Shown piece after piece: positions 15,525 through 22,993 of a DNA stretch of 26,894 bases; positions within the stretch are counted from its first letter, which is position 1, and the number at the start of each line of letters is the position of its first letter. The DNA comes from JALZIF01 sp964584905 (GTDB lineage: Bacteria > Gemmatimonadota > Gemmatimonadetes > Gemmatimonadales > Gemmatimonadaceae). Location: positions 1-26,894 of the forward strand of contig CAZPCC010000256.1 in the NCBI GenBank assembly GCA_964584905.1, given 5' to 3'. The position numbers and the translations under genes were made by a program. The notes below the pieces were generated by a model. It had not been told where the DNA came from. It made no database searches and worked only from the letters and a program-made list of their open reading frames with translations.

Positions 15525-16271
15525 CTATCCCACTCCTACGGCCTGCGCGCCCATGTTGGCTGCTCTGATCTCGGCGGCGCGATGCGGCACCGGCGGAATG
15601 TCGGTGAGCATGAGCTGAACGAAATCGGATTCGCTCGTGAGCTTGAACGCGCGGTTGAAGCGCCGCTCGAAGCCGATGGTCGATGTCGACTTGCCGCTCA
15701 GCCCGCGACCGCACGCAGATCCCGCGAAGGCGCCCGGCAATATCTCGACGTAGTCCGGAAGATCGCCCAGGCGTTGCGAGGTCGCGAAAAGCGCGCGCGC
15801 GCCCTCCTCTGCCGAAGTCGCCAGCTCCGTTCGTCCCATGTCGCCCACCATTAGCGCATGGCCCGTGAGGACGAACCACGGATCGGGACCGCGCGCGCGA
15901 TCGGTGATGAGCAGCGAGATGTGCTCGGGGGTATGGCCGGGCGTGTGCATGACCCTCGCTACAACGTTGCCTAACTCGAGCGTGTCGCCATCGCTGACCG
16001 GCGTGAAACCGAAGTGCGCACCCGACTCGGCGTGCAGGATGTACGAAGCTCCCGTTGCGTCGGCGAGCCGTCGCGCGCCGGAAGCATGGTCGGCATGCAC
16101 GTGCGTATCGATGACGTACCTGATCTCGAGCCCGAGACGCGCGGCGTCGGCAAGGTAGGGCTGGATGTCTTCCACCGGATCGACGACGGCGCCGATACCG
16201 CGGCCGCCGCAGCCGAAGAGATACGATGCGGCGATCACTGGTTGCTCGTGCAGATACTGGCGAAAGATCAT
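15525..16271 (-). CDS. Metallo-beta-lactamase-fold hydrolase, persulfide-dioxygenase-like
   Basis: A 248-residue metallo-beta-lactamase-fold protein resembling persulfide dioxygenases (ETHE1 / Blh group), which oxidise glutathione persulfide to sulfite. Visible are the THVHADHASG metal motif (H57, H59, D61, H62), HTPGHTPEH (H113), LTGHALMVGDMGRTEL (136-150) and a C-terminal AGSACGRGLSGKSTSTIGFE, typical of this group. Two oddities: the usual TGD aspartate that holds iron in ETHE1 is TGH here (H138), with another aspartate at D144, and the late histidine of related hydrolases is absent (LPGAFAGS). The metal site may differ, or this is a distinct subfamily. The start overlaps the regulator stop by four bases (ATGA), so translation is coupled. 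Context with a rhodanese-fused ArsR supports a role in sulfane-sulfur or sulfide detoxification. Confidence 0.82.
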   Translation of the reverse strand: MIFRQYLHEQPVIAASYLFGCGGRGIGAVVDPVEDIQPYLADAARLGLEIRYVIDTHVHADHASGARRLADATGASYILHAESGAHFGFTPVSDGDTLELGNVVARVMHTPGHTPEHISLLITDRARGPDPWFVLTGHALMVGDMGRTELATSAEEGARALFATSQRLGDLPDYVEILPGAFAGSACGRGLSGKSTSTIGFERRFNRAFKLTSESDFVQLMLTDIPPVPHRAAEIRAANMGAQAVGVG

Positions 16272-16933
16272 TGCGCGCCTCCGGTGACAGTTTCGAAGCC
16301 CGACGCACGCCAGTCCGGCAGACCGACATCCAGGCGTCGCGCCCGGTAGCCGCGGCTTCGTAGCAGCTTCACAGCGTCATGCGCGTAGAGACAGTATGGG
16401 CCCCGGCAGTAGGCAACGATGTCCGCATTCCGCGGCAGCTTTCCAAGCATTTGCTTTACCTCGTCAGGCGGCACAGACAGAGCGCCTGGAATGTGGCCTG
16501 CCGCGTACTCCGACGGCGGCCGAACATCGATCACGATCGTGTCCTGCTGTCCGAGTCTATTCGCGAGCTCGGCGGCGGTTAACGGCTCGAGCTCATCGGC
16601 GCCGGTGAGGTGGTCGTCCACCAGGCGCTGAACTTCGGCGAGTCGCGAATGAGCCACGTCCTGAAGCGAGCGCACAAGCATGTGCACTGCCTCACTCGCG
16701 AGGCGATAATGGATGGAAACACCCTCGCGCCGTACCTCAACGAGGGCGGCGGTCCTGAGCTCCTTCAGATGATTGCTCGTGCTCGTGACGGAACGCGAGA
16801 GCTGCCGCGCCAACGAGTCCACGGTCATCTCTCCCTGAGCTAGCAGGTCGAGAATCTCGAGGCGCGCGGGACTCGCCAGCGCCTTTCCGACGCGAGCGAA
16901 CTGTTCGAGCAGTTCCTGCTTTGGATTTGGCAT
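16268..16933 (-). CDS. ArsR-family repressor fused to a rhodanese domain
   Basis: A 221-residue two-domain regulator. Residues about 10-95 form an ArsR winged helix (ALASPARLEILDLLAQGEM, then SRSVTSTSNHLKELRTAALVEVRREG). Residues about 118-215 form a rhodanese domain with IDVRPPSEYAAGHIPGA and the active loop CRGPYC (C176, C181). These are the only two cysteines in the protein, and the ArsR part lacks the metal-binding CxC of arsenic or cadmium sensors. The likely signal is therefore persulfide chemistry at the rhodanese loop, not a metal, which is an inference from the composition. It is the first gene of the operon, coupled to the metallohydrolase. The ATG at 16933 is preceded by AGGA and by a promoter with a perfect inverted repeat, fitting autoregulation. 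BigR is a functional relative without the fusion. Confidence 0.9.
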   Translation of the reverse strand: MPNPKQELLEQFARVGKALASPARLEILDLLAQGEMTVDSLARQLSRSVTSTSNHLKELRTAALVEVRREGVSIHYRLASEAVHMLVRSLQDVAHSRLAEVQRLVDDHLTGADELEPLTAAELANRLGQQDTIVIDVRPPSEYAAGHIPGALSVPPDEVKQMLGKLPRNADIVAYCRGPYCLYAHDAVKLLRSRGYRARRLDVGLPDWRASGFETVTGGAQ

Positions 16934-16940
16934 TGTTCCT

Positions 16941-16987
16941 TATTCCATTAGTTGCTGGAATAATGGAATATTCGGGCGTTTTGTCAA
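16941..16987 (-). promoter_or_regulatory. Promoter and 10-bp perfect inverted-repeat operator of the ArsR-rhodanese operon
   Basis: On the minus strand TTGACA (16987-16982, full consensus) is followed after 16 bases by CATTAT (16965-16960, four of six). The arms TATTCCATTA (16941-16950) and TAATGGAATA (16961-16970) form a perfect 10-bp inverted repeat with a 10-base spacer covering the -10 box and start site. GGAAT occurs three times in the region. The AT-rich island stands out from its GC-rich surroundings. An ArsR dimer binding here would block the polymerase. Confidence 0.72.
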
Positions 16988-17031
16988 GGGGGGCGCATGC
17001 TTGACTGCCACGGGAGCTTCCGGTTCGATCC

Positions 17032-17357
17032 TTGGGCGCGTTCAGAGCTTCCTCGTTCTTTTCGCGGCCGTCAGCGGTCGGGCGTGACATCCCGCTGTTC
17101 CTCTTACCCCTACGCGAGACCACTGCGAGATTCGGCGGTGTCGAGCCGGCGGAGCTCGAGCAGACCCTCGTCACCGAGTACGAAGCTGGAGCCGCCATTG
17201 GATGGCACCGCGAAGAGGGGTATTCGGCGACGTGGTCGGATTCAAGCTGGCCGCCTACTGCCTGTTCCGGCTCCGACGGAGGGTGGGTGAGCGGTGGGAG
17301 CGGGCGTCGATCACTGCGAGCCGGCCTGACACAACGCCAACCTGGAGGCGATCATGA
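17032..17357 (+). pseudogene. AlkB-like 2OG-Fe(II) dioxygenase remnant, frameshifted and truncated at both ends
   Basis: Two adjacent frames together spell the core of an AlkB-like demethylase. The first contains IPLFLLPLRE, ALVTEY-like text (TLVTEYEAGAAIGWHRE) with the iron-binding histidine of WHR(D/E). After the run GGGG at 17217-17220 the match moves to the next frame: VFGDVVGFKLAAYCLFRLRR, then WERASI. One missing G in that run would restore one frame. The usual N-terminal 80-100 residues are not recognisable; the sequence upstream is the ArsR control region. The C-terminal part with the second iron histidine is missing, as the frame ends with TGA at 17355-17357, overlapping the next start. 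The iron-binding aspartate is E here. This is a decayed gene unless the G-run deletion is an assembly error, and even then both ends are missing. Confidence 0.65.
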
Positions 17358-18238
17358 CGCGCACCACGGCTATGCTCCTGCTCCTATCGTGTCTCGCAGG
17401 CTGCAACACCGAGCGCGAAAATCCGGACCCGGTGAGCGGCGAGGCCCGGTCCGCCGACGGCGTGCCGATTCGTTATGAAGTGCGCGGGGCCGGCGAGCCG
17501 GCGATCGTGCTCGTACACGGCTGGACGAACAGCCGGGCCATCTGGGGCGAGCATCCGCGCACTCTGTCGCGCACACATCGCGTCGTGGCGCTAGACCTGG
17601 CGGGCCATGGCGAATCGGGCATCGAGCGCTCGGAATGGACCATGGACGCATTCGGCGAGGACGTGGTAGCGGTGATCGAGCAGCTCGGCCTCGAGCGTGT
17701 CGTGCTGGCGGGATTCTCGATGGGCGGTGCCGTGGTGCTGGAGGCAGCCCAGCGCATGCCTGACAAAGTGCTTGGCGTCGTGATCGTGGACGCGTTTCAC
17801 GATCCCGAGCAGGTGCCGCCGCCGGAAGCGGTCGATCAAATGGTCGCGCAGCTCCGGACTAGCTGGGGCGACACGGCTTTCATCCGGGCGTTCGCGTTCA
17901 CACCAGAGACGCCGGATTCGCTTGTCGAATACGTGATGGCCAATTCGCCGGCCCAGCCGGCCGAACATTGGTTTCCGATAGTGCACTCGCTGTTCGATTG
18001 GGCACGGACGGAGTTCACGTCCACGCTCGCGGGGATTTCCGCGCCGGTCGCCGCCATCAACACTACCCAGCGTCCGACCAACGTTGAAGCAATTCGGCGT
18101 TATGCTCCCTCCTTCACTCTGGACACCATTGGCGGCGTTGGGCACGCCGGAATTCTACTCCAGCGGGTCGAGGATTTTGATGCGCGACTGCTGGCGATCG
18201 TCGAGCGTTTCGCTTCCAGCGAGCAGCGGACCAACTGA
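17354..18238 (+). CDS. Alpha/beta-hydrolase lipoprotein
   Basis: A 294-residue exported lipoprotein (lipobox LAGC, C17) with an alpha/beta-hydrolase fold. The oxyanion region is HGWTNS (55-60), the nucleophile elbow is GFSMGG (S122) and the catalytic histidine lies in GVGHAGIL (H264). DLAGHGES (81-88) is typical of the family. The catalytic acid is usually an Asp after strand 7; the matching stretch here (APVAAINTTQRPTN) has none, so D146 or D150 in IVDAFHD after strand 6 may take the role. The start at 17354 has a GGAGG ribosome site seven bases upstream and overlaps the end of the AlkB remnant. Members include esterases, lactonases and peptidases; the substrate is not readable. It acts in the periplasm or at the cell surface. 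Confidence 0.85.
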   Translation: MTRTTAMLLLLSCLAGCNTERENPDPVSGEARSADGVPIRYEVRGAGEPAIVLVHGWTNSRAIWGEHPRTLSRTHRVVALDLAGHGESGIERSEWTMDAFGEDVVAVIEQLGLERVVLAGFSMGGAVVLEAAQRMPDKVLGVVIVDAFHDPEQVPPPEAVDQMVAQLRTSWGDTAFIRAFAFTPETPDSLVEYVMANSPAQPAEHWFPIVHSLFDWARTEFTSTLAGISAPVAAINTTQRPTNVEAIRRYAPSFTLDTIGGVGHAGILLQRVEDFDARLLAIVERFASSEQRTN

Positions 18239-18300
18239 CCAGGCCACTCGAACAGGACGATTGGCGCCTGACGACGTCCCCTTTCCGACCGAGCACATTG

Positions 18301-18573
18301 ATGAAGCGCAGCGCAACTACAATCACTTTCCCGAACGATGGCAGGAAGCAAGCGATAACTTCGCTTCAACAGTACTTCGCGGAGAACATGGACGAGGAAA
18401 TAGGCGAGCTGAAAGCCGGACTTCTGGTGGACTTTGTCGCCGCCGAGCTAGGCCCGACGATCTACAACCAGGCGATCGCCGACGCGCGCACGTTTTTCGA
18501 GGAGCGTTCAGCGGACCTCGCCGGTGTGTGCTATCACGCCGAATTTCCCCTGTCGGCGAAGCGCAAGCGCTAG
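18301..18573 (+). CDS. DUF2164 family protein
   Basis: A 90-residue protein matching the DUF2164 pattern: a short beta/helical start (ITFPNDGRKQAITSLQQYF), then ENMDEEIGELKAGLLVDFVAAELGPTIYNQAIADA, with the family's conserved D-x-E-I-G, L-x-D-F and G-P-x-x-Y-N-x-x-I-x-D-A positions. The start is placed at ATG 18301; a TTG directly before it is possible. The ribosome site is weak. The C-terminal extension (RSADLAGVCYHAEFPLSAKRKR) is longer and more basic than I expect for the family. It follows the lipoprotein hydrolase by 62 bases in the same direction and may share its transcript. DUF2164 has no known function. Confidence 0.78.
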   Translation: MKRSATTITFPNDGRKQAITSLQQYFAENMDEEIGELKAGLLVDFVAAELGPTIYNQAIADARTFFEERSADLAGVCYHAEFPLSAKRKR

Positions 18574-18796
18574 ATCGGCGAATGGAATGGGCACGCGGTC
18601 CCGGGACAGCATCGTTGGGACCGGAGCAGGGAATGCTCTAATGGTCTCGTCCAGAACGTTGAATGGAGGACGAGGGCGAACACGCCGGACGCCCTGGAGC
18701 CATCGGCAACCCGTGATGTGTCAGCGCGGAGAACTCGAGCGATCGGCCGCTGCGCTTCCGAGCAGTGCCGAATCAACCAGATCATGCGAGGGTACC
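18574..18796. other. Gap with a palindrome, no gene seen
   Basis: A 223-base gap between two plus-strand genes. It contains a perfect 10-bp palindrome GTCCCGGGAC (18598-18607), and GGTCCC (18597-18602) can pair with GGGACC (18617-18622). No T-tract follows, so a terminator is not supported. No clear promoter for the 18797 gene was found. Confidence 0.3.
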
Positions 18797-19354
18797 ATGG
18801 ACGCTGCCACCGAAACGATGCTGCGCAACATAGAGACCAAGACCGGGCACTCGATCGAGCACTGGCTGGGAGTCGTGAAGGCCTCCGGAACGGAGAAGCA
18901 CGGCGAACTGGTGAAGATGTTGAAGTCGGATCACGGATTCACACACGGTTACGCCAACCTCGTCGTGCATCTCGCGCGAGGTGGACTCGATACGGAAGGC
19001 GGGTCCGGCGATCAGCTCATTGCGGCCATGTTCGCCGGCAAGCGGGGCGCTTCCAGGCCGGCGTACGATGTGCTGGAAGCCGCGATCCAATCGCTAGGCA
19101 GCGATGTCGAGGTGGCGCCAAAGAAGAGCTACGTGAGCTTCCGCAGGAAAAAGCAGTTCGCGATAGCGCAGCCGTCGGCTGTCTCGCGACTGGATGTGGG
19201 ACTGAATCTGAAGGGTGTGCCGCCTGGCGGACGCCTCGAGTCGGCGGCGAGCTTCAACTCGATGTGCTCGCACCGGATTCGCGTGGAATCGGCCGACCAG
19301 ATCGATGATGAGCTACTGGAGTGGGTGCGCCAGGCGTACGAGGGCGCGGGTTGA
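18797..19354 (+). CDS. DUF4287 plus DUF5655 domain protein
   Basis: A 185-residue cytosolic protein with two small domains. Residues about 6-55 match DUF4287 (MLRNIETKTGHSIEHWLGVV, then EKHGELVKMLKSDHGFTHGYANLV). Residues about 85-183 match DUF5655 (EVAPKKSYVSFRRKKQFAIA, then VGLNLKGVPPGGRLE, then SHRIRVESADQIDDELLEWV and a final RQAYEGAG). This two-domain combination is common in environmental bacteria. DUF5655 is proposed to bind nucleic acid or small molecules; I know of no experiment that shows it. The ATG at 18797 has GAGGG six bases upstream and starts exactly at the first domain, whereas the open frame back to 18524 overlaps the DUF2164 gene. It converges with the hybrid kinase at 19382. 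Confidence 0.85.
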   Translation: MDAATETMLRNIETKTGHSIEHWLGVVKASGTEKHGELVKMLKSDHGFTHGYANLVVHLARGGLDTEGGSGDQLIAAMFAGKRGASRPAYDVLEAAIQSLGSDVEVAPKKSYVSFRRKKQFAIAQPSAVSRLDVGLNLKGVPPGGRLESAASFNSMCSHRIRVESADQIDDELLEWVRQAYEGAG

Positions 19355-19381
19355 GCGGTTCATCATTACCGACCATCCGCT

Positions 19382-20581
19382 TCATCCTCCCGGCGGCGTT
19401 AGAAGTGCGTCATCCGGCGCGCCTGAAAGAGCCGGAAGCACGATGTGGAACTGGCTGCCGTGCCCCTCTTCACTCTGCACCCAGATCCGCCCGTTGTGCG
19501 CCTCGACAGCCAGCTTGCAGAACGCAAGCCCCAGCCCCGAGCTCCGCACGCGCGGCATGCTGGGAACCTTCACGCGCTCGAATTTGTGAAAGATGACTTC
19601 GTGAAACTCGCGCGGAATTCCGGGCCCGTTGTCCGCAACCGTGAAGAGAATCCGCTCATCATCGGCGCGGCGGGCAGCCAGGGTAATGCGCACGCGTTCT
19701 GCTGTATGCGTGAGTGCATTCTGAACGAGGTTGCCGAACACCCGCCGGAGCATCGAACGGTCGGCCAGAAAAACAGGTGCATCGTCAGCGACGTCCACCG
19801 ACGCGACGGCTCCCTCCTGCTCGAAGCGAAGCGACCACTCGTGGACCACCTCGTGCAGAAACGCCGCCGGCGCGATCGTGTCCAGGTCCAGGGTGACGGT
19901 GGTCTCCTCGATCCGCGCCACCTCGAGCAGGTCGCCGATGAGCGCCAGCAGGTCCTCGGCCTTGGCTTCGGCATCCCCTAACGCGCGCCGCTGCTCCTCG
20001 GCGATCGGCCCGAAGTCGCCATCCATCACCATTTCGAGCGCGGCGAGCACACTGGTGAGCGGCGTCTTGAGATCGTGCACGATCATCTTCATCAGATCGT
20101 CGCGTACCTTCTCCAACTCGCGCAGCTTGCGGTAGGAATCCTCGAGCGCGTCGGTCGCCGCCTTGAGGCGCAGCAGGCTGCGCACGCGGGCGCTGAGAAT
20201 CTGCCGGTTGTGCGGCTTGGTCAAAAAATCATCGCCCCCCGCCTCGATCGCCTTCACCCTGTCGGTGGCGTCGTTGAGCGCGGTGACGAAGATGACCGGA
20301 ATGCGAGCGGTGCGCGGATCGCGCTTAATGCGGCGGCATACTTCGAAGCCGGTCGCGCGGTGATCGACGCCCAGTGATCCGGCCGGCATTGCCACGTCGA
20401 GAATGCAGAGGTCCGGATGGGCCGTGAAACACATCTCGACAGCCGACGGCCCATCCAGCGCGGAGACGACACGGTAGCCTAACATGGTGAGCTGGTCGTG
20501 CAGCAGCTCCACATTCGCCTCGACGTCGTCGGCGACGAGGATCAGCGGGGAGGACGGCTCGGCAGCGGCCCCGGTCGGCAT
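19382..20581 (-). CDS. Response regulator-histidine kinase hybrid, cytosolic
   Basis: A 399-residue signalling protein with an N-terminal receiver followed by a kinase. The receiver has the acidic pair D18-D19, phospho-acceptor D62 in ILDVAMP and K122 in TKPH. A coiled coil (about 140-165) leads to the HisKA helix with MIVHDLKTPL (H169). The ATPase domain shows the N box NLVQNALTH (284-292), DNGPGIP (317-323) and SGLGLAFCK. No membrane segment or input domain is present, so input comes through the receiver. The loop after D62 carries about eight extra residues (PAGSLGVDHRATGFE where PxxxGFE is usual). It is the last gene of the six-gene minus-strand operon, four bases after the outer-membrane protein stop. 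Its partner kinase, output regulator and signal are not visible in the window. Confidence 0.9.
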   Translation of the reverse strand: MPTGAAAEPSSPLILVADDVEANVELLHDQLTMLGYRVVSALDGPSAVEMCFTAHPDLCILDVAMPAGSLGVDHRATGFEVCRRIKRDPRTARIPVIFVTALNDATDRVKAIEAGGDDFLTKPHNRQILSARVRSLLRLKAATDALEDSYRKLRELEKVRDDLMKMIVHDLKTPLTSVLAALEMVMDGDFGPIAEEQRRALGDAEAKAEDLLALIGDLLEVARIEETTVTLDLDTIAPAAFLHEVVHEWSLRFEQEGAVASVDVADDAPVFLADRSMLRRVFGNLVQNALTHTAERVRITLAARRADDERILFTVADNGPGIPREFHEVIFHKFERVKVPSMPRVRSSGLGLAFCKLAVEAHNGRIWVQSEEGHGSQFHIVLPALSGAPDDALLTPPGG

Positions 20582-20585
20582 GGCG

Positions 20586-21719
20586 CTAGAGGCGCAGCAG
20601 CACGCCGAAGCCCATTACCCAGGCTCGTTCCTGCGCGTCGCCGGAGGCGTCACGGATCAGCCGCTGCACCGTCAGATCGAACATGCCTCGTCCGCCGGCA
20701 AGTGGTACGCCGATTCCCGCGGACATGCCGTTCTCCGACACCTCCGAGCCGTCAGGCAGGCTGAACGGCAAGCCCCGGCGTGAATAGCCGATGCGGAGCG
20801 GCAGATCGCTGCCAAACACCCGGGCTCCGCGCCCTTCCAGACCCAGTCCCATCTCCCATGTATCGCGCACCGGGACGTTGGTGAGCGAAAGCGACTCGAG
20901 GTTCGACCAGCCTACCCGCCCCGCACGCGCGGCCAGCGATATACCGCGTATTGCGGTGAACTCCACCGAGGCGCCCACGCGCATCGGATAGTCCGCCGTG
21001 CTGAGCGTCGTGTCGCCGCTCGATGCAGTCACACGGCCGCCAGTGCGCAACGATGCTCCAACGCCGAAGGTGGGTATCGGACGCCAACTGGCACCGACGC
21101 TCATTCCCGCCCCCGAATACCCAAAGCGCCGCCGTTCGAGTGCGGGCGTGAACTGTGTCGAATCGGGAACGATGAGCTCACGCTGTGTTCGGCTCTCACC
21201 AGTTAGCGCATGTCCGCCGATCCCAATCAGCAGCGTGGGGTGCAGTCGATAGGCGACGGCGAGCCGTACATCGTTCATCGCGCCGGACACACGGAAGCTG
21301 GCGATGGCCGTCGAAGTGTCTGGCGGCTGTCCGATGATCAGTTCGTTACTCGTTTCCCACGAGCGGTCGAGCAAGGTGGACGAGCCGAATCCGAGCATCC
21401 ACCGCTGGCCGATCGCTATGTTCGCCGACACGACGGGAAAGCGCGAGACGGCCGAATTGTCGGAGCCGTCCGGCGTCGAAACGCGACGCCATTCCGGGGC
21501 ATACTCGAAGTACACTCCCGGCCGGCCAAGCATCCCAATCGCCGCCGGATTGAGCGGTGACAGTGGATCGAGCTCCGCCAGACCGCCACCCATCGCACGC
21601 GCGCGCGCGGCAAGCTGGCCGGTGGGATAACCGAATCCCTGCGTGCTCAGAGTACCCTGCGCGGGAAGAGCGGGAGCCATGATCACAAGAACGAGCGTGA
21701 CGGCAGCGAATCGTCGCAT
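20586..21719 (-). CDS. Outer-membrane beta-barrel protein of unknown function
   Basis: A 377-residue exported protein: signal peptide MRRFAAVTLVLVIMAPALPA ending near AQG, then a mature part of alternating hydrophobic strands with many glycines and aromatic girdle residues (GVYFEYAPEW, GQRWMLGFGSS, VRLAVAYRLHPTLLIGIGG, LRIGYSRRGLPF) and a final strand WVMGFGVLLRL, typical of outer-membrane barrels. The start of the mature part, GARAMGGGLAELDPLSPLNPAAIG-like text (RARAMGGG, LNPAAI), resembles PorV/FadL-like barrels. The ATG at 21719 shares a base with the stop of the preceding lipoprotein gene (TGATG), so they are coupled; the frame open to 21893 lies inside that gene. The partner lipoprotein is probably exported with it. 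Cargo or role unknown. Confidence 0.78.
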   Translation of the reverse strand: MRRFAAVTLVLVIMAPALPAQGTLSTQGFGYPTGQLAARARAMGGGLAELDPLSPLNPAAIGMLGRPGVYFEYAPEWRRVSTPDGSDNSAVSRFPVVSANIAIGQRWMLGFGSSTLLDRSWETSNELIIGQPPDTSTAIASFRVSGAMNDVRLAVAYRLHPTLLIGIGGHALTGESRTQRELIVPDSTQFTPALERRRFGYSGAGMSVGASWRPIPTFGVGASLRTGGRVTASSGDTTLSTADYPMRVGASVEFTAIRGISLAARAGRVGWSNLESLSLTNVPVRDTWEMGLGLEGRGARVFGSDLPLRIGYSRRGLPFSLPDGSEVSENGMSAGIGVPLAGGRGMFDLTVQRLIRDASGDAQERAWVMGFGVLLRL

Positions 21720-22993
21720 CAGGGAAGCCCAAAGCCGGCGCGCGGTACGTAGCTGAGCAGAAGGTGCGGCCGCTGCTCCTGCGGCACGCCCGGATCGCTC
21801 GAGTAGAACAACGCGGTATGCGGTGCAGTGCCTTCGTCGAGCGCCTGCAGGACGAGTGCGCGAGTGAATGTCTGATCGTTCGACAGCCGCCATACGGCGA
21901 TCGCGGTGGCGATCTGGAACTGCTGCTGTCCGCTGTCGGCCGCGGTGATTCTGATTGGCGGCATGGGGAAAGATGCGATGTTGCCTAGCAGCAACGCCGC
22001 CTTGCCGGGCTCCGGATCCAGTACGGTGGTGGCGCGAACGAGACGTGGAATCAACAGCAGCGTATCACCCGGATCGATCGTGCGGTTGGGGATCTGCGTC
22101 ATGATCAGCAGAGCGCGCACGATCGTGTTGGACTCGATGAGCGCCTGGGGAATGTCGAAGCGCAGGTATGAGCGGTTCCCCGGAATACCGCCCACCGCCA
22201 GCACGCCAGGTGGAGGAAAGACTCCGTCCAGAATGACTTGATAGTCGGCGAAACTGTTCGCAACCCCACCAGGAGTCGCCGCCACATTGGAGCTGGCGAC
22301 GATCGAAAGCGTCTGCGTGTCCGCGGGCGCCCTGGCCAGATAGCTCAGGATCGCCGCGCCGGTGCTTTCCGCGGTGAGCATCTGAAGCTGTACCGACGAG
22401 TCGCTGCGGACGGCGATCCCGAATCGCACCCGATCGCCGGCAATGATCCGGGGCGCGAGGAAAGCCGCCGGCACCGGAATTCGCCGCGTCCCGACGAGCG
22501 AATCCCTGTGGAACGTCCGGGACGAGATGAACCGGTCGGGACGAAAGAGTTGTCGCACGGCGGCAGTATCGATCCCGACAACCGTGGTATCGACGTCGTA
22601 CAGCTCGATGGTGACCGAATCACTGGCGACCGGCGCGGCGGCGATCGACAGGAGGAGGTCCGCCGTATCGATGCTGGTGATCGTTCGCTGCGCGGTGTCT
22701 CCCCGCGTTATGCGGTGCAGCAGCGTATCGAAACGGGCGACGCCGGCGGTGACGAGCGTGTCGCCACGCCTTGCCAGGATGATCGCTGGCTCCGTTCCGA
22801 TCAGCGGGTACCCTGACAACGAGCTGTCGAACACTACGGGATACAGCACCGTATCCCGCACCTCGAGCCCCTGCTCGGGGCACAGCACCGGACACGCCGC
22901 ACCGCCATCGAGGTCCTCGCTGCAGCCGCCAATCATCATCAGCCCCGCTGCGCAGAGCGCCAGCAGGCGAAATTTTCTCAACACGTCGCTCAT
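21719..22993 (-). CDS. Exported lipoprotein with DNRLRE-like C-terminal region, unknown function
   Basis: A 424-residue lipoprotein: MSDVLRKFRLLALCAAGLMM then the lipobox IGGC (C24). Cysteines 36 and 40 region (ACPVLCPEQG) may form a disulfide. The mature protein is beta-rich with many D, T and S residues. The C-terminal 150 residues, with NRSYLRFDIPQALI near the start and EQRPHLLLSYVP at the end, resemble the DNRLRE domain, a beta-sandwich found on surface proteins; this match is by eye. The start at 22993 overlaps the cytidine deaminase stop by four bases (ATGA) and begins the signal peptide. It is coupled to the downstream outer-membrane barrel, so the two may form a surface complex. Function unknown. 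Confidence 0.75.
   Translation of the reverse strand: MSDVLRKFRLLALCAAGLMMIGGCSEDLDGGAACPVLCPEQGLEVRDTVLYPVVFDSSLSGYPLIGTEPAIILARRGDTLVTAGVARFDTLLHRITRGDTAQRTITSIDTADLLLSIAAAPVASDSVTIELYDVDTTVVGIDTAAVRQLFRPDRFISSRTFHRDSLVGTRRIPVPAAFLAPRIIAGDRVRFGIAVRSDSSVQLQMLTAESTGAAILSYLARAPADTQTLSIVASSNVAATPGGVANSFADYQVILDGVFPPPGVLAVGGIPGNRSYLRFDIPQALIESNTIVRALLIMTQIPNRTIDPGDTLLLIPRLVRATTVLDPEPGKAALLLGNIASFPMPPIRITAADSGQQQFQIATAIAVWRLSNDQTFTRALVLQALDEGTAPHTALFYSSDPGVPQEQRPHLLLSYVPRAGFGLP

Noticed and set aside
18597..18622. Terminator after the DUF2164 gene
   Set aside because: The stem can form but no T-tract follows, and the loop is long if the outer arms pair.
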